A stretch of 6,166 nt of DNA from Alphaproteobacteria bacterium (GTDB taxonomy: Bacteria; Pseudomonadota; Alphaproteobacteria; Rhodospirillales; Rhodospirillaceae). The stretch covers positions 1 to 6,166 of the forward strand of contig JADGDA010000154.1 in the NCBI GenBank assembly GCA_015228695.1. The letters are read 5' to 3'. Of this stretch, positions 1 through 5,672 are shown in pieces. Position numbers and translations under genes: made by a program. Under the pieces are notes generated by a model. That model ran no database searches. It saw only the letters and a list, made by a program, of their open reading frames with translations, and was not told where the DNA came from. Position 1 is the stretch's first letter, and each line of letters opens with the position of its first letter.

Positions 1-1388
1 GAGGGCTGGGACAGCAGGAAGGCGGCAAAGGTCTGGTGCGCGGTGTCGCCGACCCGTGGTGGCGGCGGCGCTCCGGTAATGGTCCCGGTCTGGGCGACGG
101 GCGCGGCCTTGGAACGCTTTCCCCTCGGCGCAAAGGTGTCCCAGGCGCGCTGCCGCAGCGCGCGCCGGTAGTGTTGACGGACGGTGGACTCCTCGATCCG
201 CTCCGTGAGTTGGTCGATGTCGCGCTCCAGCGCGGCGCGGCGCTCGGGCGTGTCGATGTGGCGGCCCTCCATCAGGATGAGCCAAGCCGCCTCGGACAGG
301 GGAATGGCCCCTTCCAGGACGGCCGCCATGGCCTCCGCCCCCTCGGCGCGCAGCAGATCGTCCGGGTCCCTGCCCTCGGGCAGCATGGCGAAGCGAAGCG
401 ACAGACCGGGACGCAACAGGGGCAGCGCCCTTTCCGCCGCCCGCCGCGCCGCCCGCCGCCCGGCGGAGTCGCCGTCGAAACAGAGGATGGGTTCGGGCGC
501 GAGACGCCACAGCTCGGCGATCTGTCCCTCGGTGAGGGCGGTGCCCAGGGGCGCGACGGCGTTGGAGAACCCGGCCCGGTTCATGGCGATGACGTCCATG
601 TATCCCTCGGTGACGACGATGGTCCCCTTTTCGAACGCGGGCGAGCGGGCCTGGGCCAGCCCGTACAGCACCCGTCCCTTCTGGAACAGGGGGGTGTCGG
701 GCGAATTCAGGTATTTGGGCTGGGCGTCCCCGAGGACGCGGCCGCCAAAGGCGATGATCCGGCCGCGCCGGTCGGTGATGGGGAACATCACCCGGTCGCG
801 GAAGATGTCGTAGGACGTGCGGCCGTCCTCCGGCCGCCCGACCAGCCCGGCCTCGACCAGCAGGTCCTCGCCGATATCGTCCCGGATCAGGGCCGCTTTC
901 AGCGCGTTCCCCGCCGGCGCGAATCCCAGCCGGAAGCGGGCGACGATCCCATCGTCGAGTCCCCGCCGCCGCAGATAGTCGAGGGCGTCGCGGCCGACGG
1001 GGAGACGCAGGTGCTTCTCGAAAAAGGCGGCCGCCGCCTCCAGCACGTCGTGCAGGCCGGCTTCCCGGCGGGCGCGGGTGCGTTCCTCGGGGGAGCTTTG
1101 CGGGACTTCCAGGCCGGCTTCCCCCGCCAGCCGCTCCACCGCGTCGACGAAGGACAGCCCCAGGGCGCGCATCTCGAAGCTGATGACGTCCCCATGGGCG
1201 CCGCAGCCGAAACAGTGGAAAAAGCCTTTGTCCTCGTTGATGGTGAACGAAGGGGTTTTTTCATTATGGAAGGGACACAGACCGGTGTGCTCCCGGCCCC
1301 GGCGCTGGAGCCGCACCCGCCGCCCCGCCACCGTCGAGAGGTGGATACGGGCGCGGATCTCATCGAGGAATTGGGGCGGGAACGCCAT
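1..1388 (-). CDS. dnaG: DNA primase DnaG (3' end outside window)
   Basis: DnaG makes the short RNA primers used by DNA polymerase III at the replication fork and is recruited by the replicative helicase DnaB. The minus frame from the ATG at 1388 stays open to the window edge and gives 462 residues. The N-terminal CHC2 zinc-binding domain has ligands C38, H41, C59 and C62 (C-x2-H-x17-C-x2-C), within the hallmark CPFHNEKTPSF and FHCFGCGAHGD. The primase core follows, with the conserved YLNSPDTPLFQKG near residues 226-238. The TOPRIM catalytic motifs are EGYMDV (E261), DGDSAG (D305, D307) and DPDD (341-344). From about residue 420 the sequence becomes a Lys/Pro/Ala-rich linker, so the missing part, perhaps 150-200 residues, should be the DnaB-binding C-terminal domain. 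The start matches the family N terminus (MAFPPQFLDEIRAR). It lies 22 nt after the yqeY stop, which suggests co-transcription. All visible catalytic residues are intact. Confidence 0.97.
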   Translation of the reverse strand, partial: MAFPPQFLDEIRARIHLSTVAGRRVRLQRRGREHTGLCPFHNEKTPSFTINEDKGFFHCFGCGAHGDVISFEMRALGLSFVDAVERLAGEAGLEVPQSSPEERTRARREAGLHDVLEAAAAFFEKHLRLPVGRDALDYLRRRGLDDGIVARFRLGFAPAGNALKAALIRDDIGEDLLVEAGLVGRPEDGRTSYDIFRDRVMFPITDRRGRIIAFGGRVLGDAQPKYLNSPDTPLFQKGRVLYGLAQARSPAFEKGTIVVTEGYMDVIAMNRAGFSNAVAPLGTALTEGQIAELWRLAPEPILCFDGDSAGRRAARRAAERALPLLRPGLSLRFAMLPEGRDPDDLLRAEGAEAMAAVLEGAIPLSEAAWLILMEGRHIDTPERRAALERDIDQLTERIEESTVRQHYRRALRQRAWDTFAPRGKRSKAAPVAQTGTITGAPPPPRVGDTAHQTFAAFLLSQP

Positions 1389-1403
1389 GGTCTTTGTGGC
1401 CGT

Positions 1404-1409
1404 CCTCCC
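1404..1409 (-). promoter_or_regulatory. Ribosome binding site of dnaG
   Basis: On the minus strand GGGAGG lies just after the yqeY stop codon and 15 nt before the dnaG ATG. The sequence is a strong Shine-Dalgarno match, but the spacing is longer than the usual 5-9 nt. No better start codon lies closer, and the DnaG N terminus supports the ATG at 1388. Translation of dnaG may therefore be modest or partly coupled to yqeY. Confidence 0.55.
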
Positions 1410-1410
1410 G

Positions 1411-1869
1411 TCAGCCGGAAAGCCGGGCTTTGACCATGATGCCCGCCTTGCCGAAATCCATCTGCCCGGCGTAGCGCTCACGCAGGGCGGCCATGACCCG
1501 GCCCATGTCCTTCAATCCCGAGGCGTCCAGGTCGGAGATGGTGGCGACCACGGCCTCGGCGATCTCGTCCTCGTGGAGCTGGCGGGGGAGGAACCGTTCG
1601 ATGACCACGATCTCCTCGGCCTCCTGCTGGGCCAGGTCGAGACGGCCCCCCTGCTCGTAAAGGGCGATGCTGTCCCGCCGCTGCTTCACCATCTGATAGA
1701 ACATCTGGAGGATTTCGGAATCCTCGACCCCTTCCATGTTTCCCTTGGCGCGGGCGGCGATGTCGCGGTCCTTGAGCGCCGCCAGGATCAGACGGACCGT
1801 CGAGACCGCGCGCGTGTCCCTGCTTAACATGGCTTTTTTTAAGGCATCGTTCAGTTGCGAACGGAGCAT
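1411..1869 (-). CDS. yqeY: GatB/YqeY domain-containing protein
   Basis: This is a 152-residue stand-alone YqeY protein, close to the usual length of about 147-150 residues. The YqeY fold resembles the tail domain of GatB, the tRNA-binding subunit of the glutamyl/aspartyl-tRNA amidotransferase. The role of free YqeY proteins is not well established, and interaction with tRNA is an inference from that homology. Visible family signatures are the N-terminal LRSQLNDALKKAMLSRD, a central VKQRRDSIALYEQGGR, then EEIVVIERFLPRQL and a C-terminal GLKDMGRVMAALRERYAGQMDF. I chose the ATG at 1869 because it starts at the family N terminus and has a GAGG 8 nt upstream. A GTG at 1899 would add ten unconserved residues and would overlap the putative promoter. 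The gene is the first of a yqeY-dnaG unit. It appears intact and ordinary. Confidence 0.93.
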   Translation of the reverse strand: MLRSQLNDALKKAMLSRDTRAVSTVRLILAALKDRDIAARAKGNMEGVEDSEILQMFYQMVKQRRDSIALYEQGGRLDLAQQEAEEIVVIERFLPRQLHEDEIAEAVVATISDLDASGLKDMGRVMAALRERYAGQMDFGKAGIMVKARLSG

Positions 1870-1877
1870 GGAGAAAA

Positions 1878-1881
1878 CCTC
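1878..1881 (-). promoter_or_regulatory. Ribosome binding site of yqeY
   Basis: GAGG on the minus strand lies 8 nt before the ATG at 1869. This is normal Shine-Dalgarno spacing and supports that start over the upstream GTG at 1899. Confidence 0.6.
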
Positions 1882-1899
1882 GCTGTCGGTGCTGGGCAC

Positions 1900-1928
1900 A
1901 GGCTACAGGAAAAGGCTAGGCGTGGCAA
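1900..1928 (-). promoter_or_regulatory. Putative sigma-70 promoter of yqeY-dnaG
   Basis: Read on the minus strand, TTGCCA (1928-1923) is a 5/6 match to the -35 consensus. After exactly 17 nt comes TAGCCT (1905-1900), a weak 3/6 match to the -10 consensus. Transcription would begin near 1893, giving a leader of roughly 24 nt that still includes the SD at 1878-1881. Spacing and placement fit well, but the -10 box is poor. This is a prediction by eye. Confidence 0.4.
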
Positions 1929-1945
1929 AATTCCTCTGTCGGTGG

Positions 1946-1963
1946 AGCGGGATACTTCCCGCT
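1946..1963. repeat. Perfect 7-bp inverted repeat in the divergent intergenic region
   Basis: AGCGGGA (1946-1952) and TCCCGCT (1957-1963) are perfect inverted arms separated by TACT. The element lies between the yqeY promoter and the start of the plus-strand TPR genes, upstream of both coding starts. It could be an operator for a dimeric regulator or a small hairpin in a leader. No T-run follows, so a terminator is unlikely. In GC-rich DNA a 7-bp palindrome can occur by chance. Confidence 0.35.
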
Positions 1964-1999
1964 TCAGGGGACCTGGGATATGGGGTAAAGTCGCCGCCG

Positions 2000-2018
2000 G
2001 CGGAGATGCCTCCGCATC
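2000..2018 (+). repeat. Overlapping alternative hairpins in the leader of the TPR gene cluster
   Basis: GCGGAG (2000-2005) pairs perfectly with CTCCGC (2010-2015) around ATGC. GATGC (2005-2009) pairs perfectly with GCATC (2014-2018) around CTCC. The two stems share bases and cannot form together. They end 19 nt before the chosen start at 2038. If transcribed they would sit in the 5' leader. Function is unproven and chance is possible for stems this short. Confidence 0.3.
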
Positions 2019-2037
2019 CTTCATTTACCGGGGCCCC

Positions 2038-3402
2038 ATGACCAGCGACATGACCATCCTGAAAAAGTGCGAGGCGCTGATCGAACGGGGTGATGCGCGG
2101 GACGCGCGGGACCTCATGGAGGACTACCGCGCCGCCCATCCCCAGGATCATGTGGGACATTACCTGCTGGGACTGGCGCGTTACCATCTGGGCGAGTTCG
2201 AGGCCGCCGACGAGGCGTTCTCGGTCTCCATCGGTCTTGATCCGGATTACGAGAATGCGTGGTGGACGCGGCTGCTCATCCTTCAGCGCACGGCGTCCCA
2301 CGAACGCCTGATCGCGTATTGCGTCGAGTATCTGAAGCGGTTTCCGGGCCGGGTCCCGGTGCGGAACTACCTTGGACTCGTCTACGGAAAAGAGCAGCGG
2401 TGGGACGATTCCCTGGCCTGCTACGAGGACAGCGTGGCCAGAATGCCGGCGGGAACGGTGGGGAATTTCGGCGGAGTGGTGGCGCGGATCGCGCTGGGCC
2501 GCTTCGATGACGCGGCCGGGGCGTTGCTGACCGCCAAGGCGAGCAGGCCGCGCTTCGATCCGGGCCTTGCCGACCAACTCAACAAGGAGGGGGTCGTTCT
2601 CGCCGAAAAGGGACAATGGGCGGAAGCCGCCGGGGCGTTCCGCGCCGCCATCGCCGCGCATATCGAGCTGGACGATGCCCATTACAATCTCGGGGTGGCG
2701 CTGCGGGAACTCGAAGCCGTGGATTTCAGCCCTCCCCCGCCTCAGAATCCCGCCTTCCGCAATCTCCGGGACCTCTATCACGTCATGGGGTACTACGAGA
2801 ATCAGGACCCGCCGTGGCAGGTCATGCGTTCGTCCTGGCAGGGCGTTCCCATCCAGAAATTTCCTTCCGATCTCACGGTCTATCACCAGATTCTATGGGA
2901 GACAAAGCCAACTCTGATCGTCGAGTGCGGGACGTTCCAGGGCGGCAGCGCCCTGTATTACGCCTCGCTGTTCGACATGATGGGCGAGGGGCGCATCGTT
3001 TCGGTCGATCTCTATCTGCAAGCGGAACTGCCGCGTCATCCGCGCATCACCTATGTCGCCGGGTCCAGCACCGACCCCGACGTGGTGGGGAGGGTTCGCG
3101 GGATGGCCAAGCCGGATGACCGGGTCATGGTCATTCTCGACTCCGACCACTCCGCCTCCCATGTGGCCGGGGAACTGGAGGCGCTGCACGCGCTGGTGAC
3201 GCCGGGGTGCTATCTGGTGGTCGAGGACACGACCGTCGATCTGTCTCCGGTTGCCAACACGTCCTATCAGAACGGAGGCCCGCTTTACGCCCTGGCCGAT
3301 TTCATCGGGCGGCATCCCGAGTTCGTGATCGATCGCCGCCGCGAGCAGTACCTTACCACGGTCGCGCCCTATGGGTTCCTCTATCGCATGCAGGCCCCGT
3401 GA
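2038..3402 (+). CDS. TPR protein with CmcI-like SAM-dependent methyltransferase domain
   Basis: This is a 454-residue two-part protein with no signal peptide or membrane segment, so it is probably cytoplasmic. Residues from about 38 to 212 contain TPR-like helix pairs (near 38-72, 105-139 and 178-212), for example YLLGLARYHLGEFEAADEAF. A Pro-rich linker (about 228-239) follows. Residues about 250-450 match the cephalosporin hydroxylase/CmcI family, a class I Rossmann methyltransferase fold. The SAM-binding loop is IVECGTFQGGSA (E296, G298, G302, G303), and an acidic strand end carries D324. ILDSDHSASHV (D368, D370, H371) and VVEDT (E396, D397) fit the metal-ligand positions of CmcI-type enzymes. 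By family it probably O-methylates a sugar or other small hydroxyl acceptor; hydroxylase activity is less likely. The substrate is unknown. I chose ATG 2038 because the TPR-like sequence begins soon after it, and the longer open frame back to 1855 is low-complexity and overlaps yqeY. ATG 2050 is also possible. It is followed 5 nt later by a TPR glycosyltransferase gene. Confidence 0.88.
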   Translation: MTSDMTILKKCEALIERGDARDARDLMEDYRAAHPQDHVGHYLLGLARYHLGEFEAADEAFSVSIGLDPDYENAWWTRLLILQRTASHERLIAYCVEYLKRFPGRVPVRNYLGLVYGKEQRWDDSLACYEDSVARMPAGTVGNFGGVVARIALGRFDDAAGALLTAKASRPRFDPGLADQLNKEGVVLAEKGQWAEAAGAFRAAIAAHIELDDAHYNLGVALRELEAVDFSPPPPQNPAFRNLRDLYHVMGYYENQDPPWQVMRSSWQGVPIQKFPSDLTVYHQILWETKPTLIVECGTFQGGSALYYASLFDMMGEGRIVSVDLYLQAELPRHPRITYVAGSSTDPDVVGRVRGMAKPDDRVMVILDSDHSASHVAGELEALHALVTPGCYLVVEDTTVDLSPVANTSYQNGGPLYALADFIGRHPEFVIDRRREQYLTTVAPYGFLYRMQAP

Positions 3403-3407
3403 CCCCG

Positions 3408-5672
3408 ATGTCGATCGAGGACATTTTCCGTCAGGCCCTTGTCCACCATCAGGCCGGCCGGTTGCCGGAGGCGGAGCGGGATTATCGCCGGGTGCTGGCG
3501 GAGGCGCCCGGACACCCGGACGCCAACCACAATCTGGGCATGATCGCCTTGCAGGTCGGCCGGCCGGCCCTGGGGCTCGATTACTTCCGGGCGGCGATGG
3601 CTGCGGTTCCGGGCGCCGCCGTCTATGCGTCGAGCTATGCCGAGGCCCTGCTGGCCTCGGGCGACGCGGTGGCCGCACTCGGGGTGCTTGATCGCCCGCC
3701 CCTTCTCGGCCGGGACGACGAGGAGGCGAGGGAACTGCGCGGGCGGGTCCTGCGCGGCGTCGGAGGCCCTTCCCCGGAAGAACGCCGGTCCGCCGTGGAC
3801 TGCTACAACGCGGGCGTCGGTCTCCATGGACAGGGGCGGTTGGAGGAGGCGGCGGAACAGTACCGGCGGGCCGTTTCCCTGAACCCCGCTTTCGCCGAGG
3901 CCCACAACAACCTCGGCATCGCCCTTGCCGCATCGGGACGGTTCGGCGAGGCGGAGGACAGCTACCGCACGGCCGTGGCCTTGAAGCCGGGGTATGCCGA
4001 CGCCCTGTTCAATCTGGGGGTTTTTTACGGGGACCGGGGCCGCTTCAAGGACGCCGTCGTCTGCTACGACCAAGCCATCGCCCACGCCCCCTCCTTTGCC
4101 GAGGCCCACAACAACCGGGGCACCGTCCTGAACGAACTGGGGCGGTTCCGCGAGGCCGCCGAGAGCCACGAGCGGGCGCTGGCGCTCCGTCCCGATTTCG
4201 CCGGAGCCCATTACAACCTGGGCAACGCGATCCGCGACATGGGCGACACCGAGCGGGCCATCGCCAGTTACGAGCGGTCCCTGGAGATTGATCCCAAGCT
4301 GTCCGAGGCACATAACGCGCTCGGGAACGCGGTCAAGACCCTGGGCCGGATCGACGCGGCGATGGATCATTTTCGCCGGGCGATCGCCCTCAATCCCGGC
4401 GGGGTTCTGACCAACACCAACCTTCTGGTCGCGACCCTGTACCATCCTTCCATGACGGAGGAGGAGCGGTTCGCCCTGCATCGGGAATTCGAGGACCGGC
4501 ATGCCCGGCCGCTTTATCCCGACGACCCGGTGTTTCCCAACCCGCCCGATCCGTCCCGTCGTCTCCGTGTCGGGTACGTTTCCGCCAACATCCATCAGCA
4601 TCCGGTGGCCCGGAATCTTCTCCCGGTGATCGAGGCCCACGACCGGGAGAGGTTCGAAATTCATTTCTACGCCGATGTTCCCGTGCCCGACGGCATGACC
4701 GCCCGTTTCCAGGCCCTGGCCGACGGCTGGCATCCGACCCTCGGAGACGACGACCGGGGCGTGGCCGAGCGGGTCCGCGCCGATGGGATCGACATCCTGG
4801 TCAGTCTGGCCGGACATTTCGACAATAACCGGCCGCTGGTCTGCGCCCACCGGCCGGCTCCGGTCCAGATTAGCTTCCACGATCCGGTGACCAGCGGGCT
4901 GGAGGTGGTGGACGCCTTGATCACCGACCGGGTGATGACCCCGCGCCGGGGGCTCGAACGCTTCACCGAACGGCCGATGCGGCTTCCCAGTTTCTACCTT
5001 CACGCCCCGATGACCGAGGCCCCCGATCCGGCGCCGCCGCCGATGGCGGTCAACGGGTATCCCACCTTCGGCAGTTTCAACAATCCGGCCAAGCTCAGCG
5101 ACGAAACCCTGCGCCTGTGGGCGCGGGTGATGGAGGCGGTTCCCGAGGCCCGTCTACGGCTGAAATACCGCAACTGGTTCGGGTCCGACGGTCTGGCGCG
5201 GCGGGTGATGGCGTTCATGGGCGAGCGGGATATCATTCCCGAGCGGGTGGAGCTTTTGAGCAGTTCCGACGACGTCGCTTCCCACCTTGCCCTTTATGGC
5301 GGCGTCGACATCGCCCTCGACCCCTTTCCCTTCAACGGCTCGACCACCACGTTCGAGTCGTTCTGGATGGGGGTGCCGGTGGTGGCGCTGCTGGGGAACG
5401 CCATGGTCAGCCGTTGGACGGCGTCGATGCTGACCGCCGTCGGGCTGACCGGGTGGATTGCCGCCACCCCCGACGATTACGTCGCCATCTGCCGGAGAAT
5501 GAGCGCCGCGCCCGAGGACCTCGGCCGGCTTCGCCAGGATCTGCGCCGGCGGGTGGCGGCTTCCTCCCTGTGCGACGCCCGGCGCAAGACCCGTCAGATC
5601 GAGCGGATCTACCGGGCCATGTGGCGCGGGTGGTGCGCGTCCGGCCGCCAGGAACGCCATGACCGCCGATGA
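3408..5672 (+). CDS. TPR / SPINDLY-type O-linked glycosyltransferase (GT41-like)
   Basis: This 754-residue protein resembles the nucleocytoplasmic O-GlcNAc transferase/SPINDLY family, which transfers a sugar from a nucleotide donor to Ser/Thr of proteins. An N-terminal TPR pair (about 3-70) and a variable stretch (71-130) lead into six contiguous 34-residue TPRs (about 131-334) with repeats such as AEAHNNLG. The catalytic region (about 385-740) opens with RLRVGYVSANIHQHPVARN. By eye H398, H442 and K562 align with human OGT H498, H558 and K842. The nucleotide-binding motif is DPFPFNGSTTTFESFWMGVP (638-657), followed by VSRWTASML. One conserved loop is unusual: after RPAPVQIS it reads FHDPVTSG where the family normally has WLGYPGTSG or similar. 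ATG 3408 is supported by alignment with the N terminus of the next gene. A GTG at 3399 overlapping the previous stop (GTGA) is an alternative. The SD is weak, so coupling to the upstream gene is likely. The acceptor and donor sugar are not determinable here. Confidence 0.93.
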   Translation: MSIEDIFRQALVHHQAGRLPEAERDYRRVLAEAPGHPDANHNLGMIALQVGRPALGLDYFRAAMAAVPGAAVYASSYAEALLASGDAVAALGVLDRPPLLGRDDEEARELRGRVLRGVGGPSPEERRSAVDCYNAGVGLHGQGRLEEAAEQYRRAVSLNPAFAEAHNNLGIALAASGRFGEAEDSYRTAVALKPGYADALFNLGVFYGDRGRFKDAVVCYDQAIAHAPSFAEAHNNRGTVLNELGRFREAAESHERALALRPDFAGAHYNLGNAIRDMGDTERAIASYERSLEIDPKLSEAHNALGNAVKTLGRIDAAMDHFRRAIALNPGGVLTNTNLLVATLYHPSMTEEERFALHREFEDRHARPLYPDDPVFPNPPDPSRRLRVGYVSANIHQHPVARNLLPVIEAHDRERFEIHFYADVPVPDGMTARFQALADGWHPTLGDDDRGVAERVRADGIDILVSLAGHFDNNRPLVCAHRPAPVQISFHDPVTSGLEVVDALITDRVMTPRRGLERFTERPMRLPSFYLHAPMTEAPDPAPPPMAVNGYPTFGSFNNPAKLSDETLRLWARVMEAVPEARLRLKYRNWFGSDGLARRVMAFMGERDIIPERVELLSSSDDVASHLALYGGVDIALDPFPFNGSTTTFESFWMGVPVVALLGNAMVSRWTASMLTAVGLTGWIAATPDDYVAICRRMSAAPEDLGRLRQDLRRRVAASSLCDARRKTRQIERIYRAMWRGWCASGRQERHDRR
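3894..3912 (+). repeat. Exact 19-bp direct repeat, copy 1 (TPR-encoding)
   Basis: The 19 bases encoding Ala-Glu-Ala-His-Asn-Asn plus the first base of the next codon recur exactly at 4098-4116. The spacing is 204 nt, which equals two 34-codon TPR units. The identity reflects either TPR unit duplication or strong codon preference on a conserved motif. Confidence 0.8.
4098..4116 (+). repeat. Exact 19-bp direct repeat, copy 2 (TPR-encoding)
   Basis: This is the second copy of the repeat at 3894-3912, in the same reading frame within the TPR array. The flanking bases differ on both sides, and the TPR lying between the two copies has diverged (ADALFNLG at the equivalent position). Confidence 0.8.
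5650..5653 (+). promoter_or_regulatory. Ribosome binding site of the third TPR gene
   Basis: AGGA lies 5 nt before the ATG at 5659, inside the last codons of the upstream glycosyltransferase gene. This supports the start at 5659, which overlaps the upstream stop by 14 nt. An ATGA at 5669-5672 overlaps the stop directly but is in another frame. Confidence 0.5.

Larger units (their letters stand above)
1870..2037. other. Divergent intergenic region between yqeY and the TPR gene cluster
   Basis: This 168-bp region separates the minus-strand yqeY-dnaG genes from the plus-strand TPR genes and must hold promoters for at least the first. It contains the yqeY SD and putative promoter, one 7-bp inverted repeat and two overlapping short hairpins. 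I found no convincing -35/-10 pair or sigma-54 (-24/-12) site for the plus strand. A TATGGG at 1979 has only a poor TTCCCG 17 nt upstream. The 8-bp palindrome GGGGCCCC (2030-2037) directly abuts the ATG at 2038, and no normal SD precedes that start. Confidence 0.6.

Noticed and set aside
1413..1430. Possible terminator hairpin between yqeY and dnaG (AGCCGG repeats near the yqeY stop)
   Set aside because: The repeats are mostly direct rather than a good stem, lie within the last codons of yqeY and lack a T-run. Co-transcription is more likely.
36..1433. Long plus-strand open frame (465 codons) opposite dnaG
   Set aside because: It is antisense to a full set of intact DnaG motifs. High GC at third codon positions removes stops on the opposite strand, and the product is Gly/Pro/Arg-rich with no recognisable domain.
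1923..1938. Sigma-54 -24/-12 promoter starting at TGGCAA
   Set aside because: The GC doublet expected 10 nt after the GG is absent (CT is found instead).
1855..2037. N-terminal extension of the first TPR protein up to 1855
   Set aside because: The extra residues are low-complexity and unlike TPR. The region overlaps the yqeY coding start and its putative promoter, and no SD supports it.
1903..2886. Minus-strand open frame (327 codons) opposite the first TPR gene
   Set aside because: It is an antisense shadow. The plus strand carries TPR and CmcI motifs over the same region.
3207..3407. N-terminal extension of the glycosyltransferase up to 3207
   Set aside because: It would overlap the end of the CmcI-like domain in another frame. 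Alignment with the paralog at 5659 places the start at 3408.
3381..5003. Long minus-strand open frame (540 codons) opposite the glycosyltransferase
   Set aside because: It is an antisense shadow of the TPR/GT41 gene. Its pseudo-repeats mirror the TPR array, and there is no domain or SD support.
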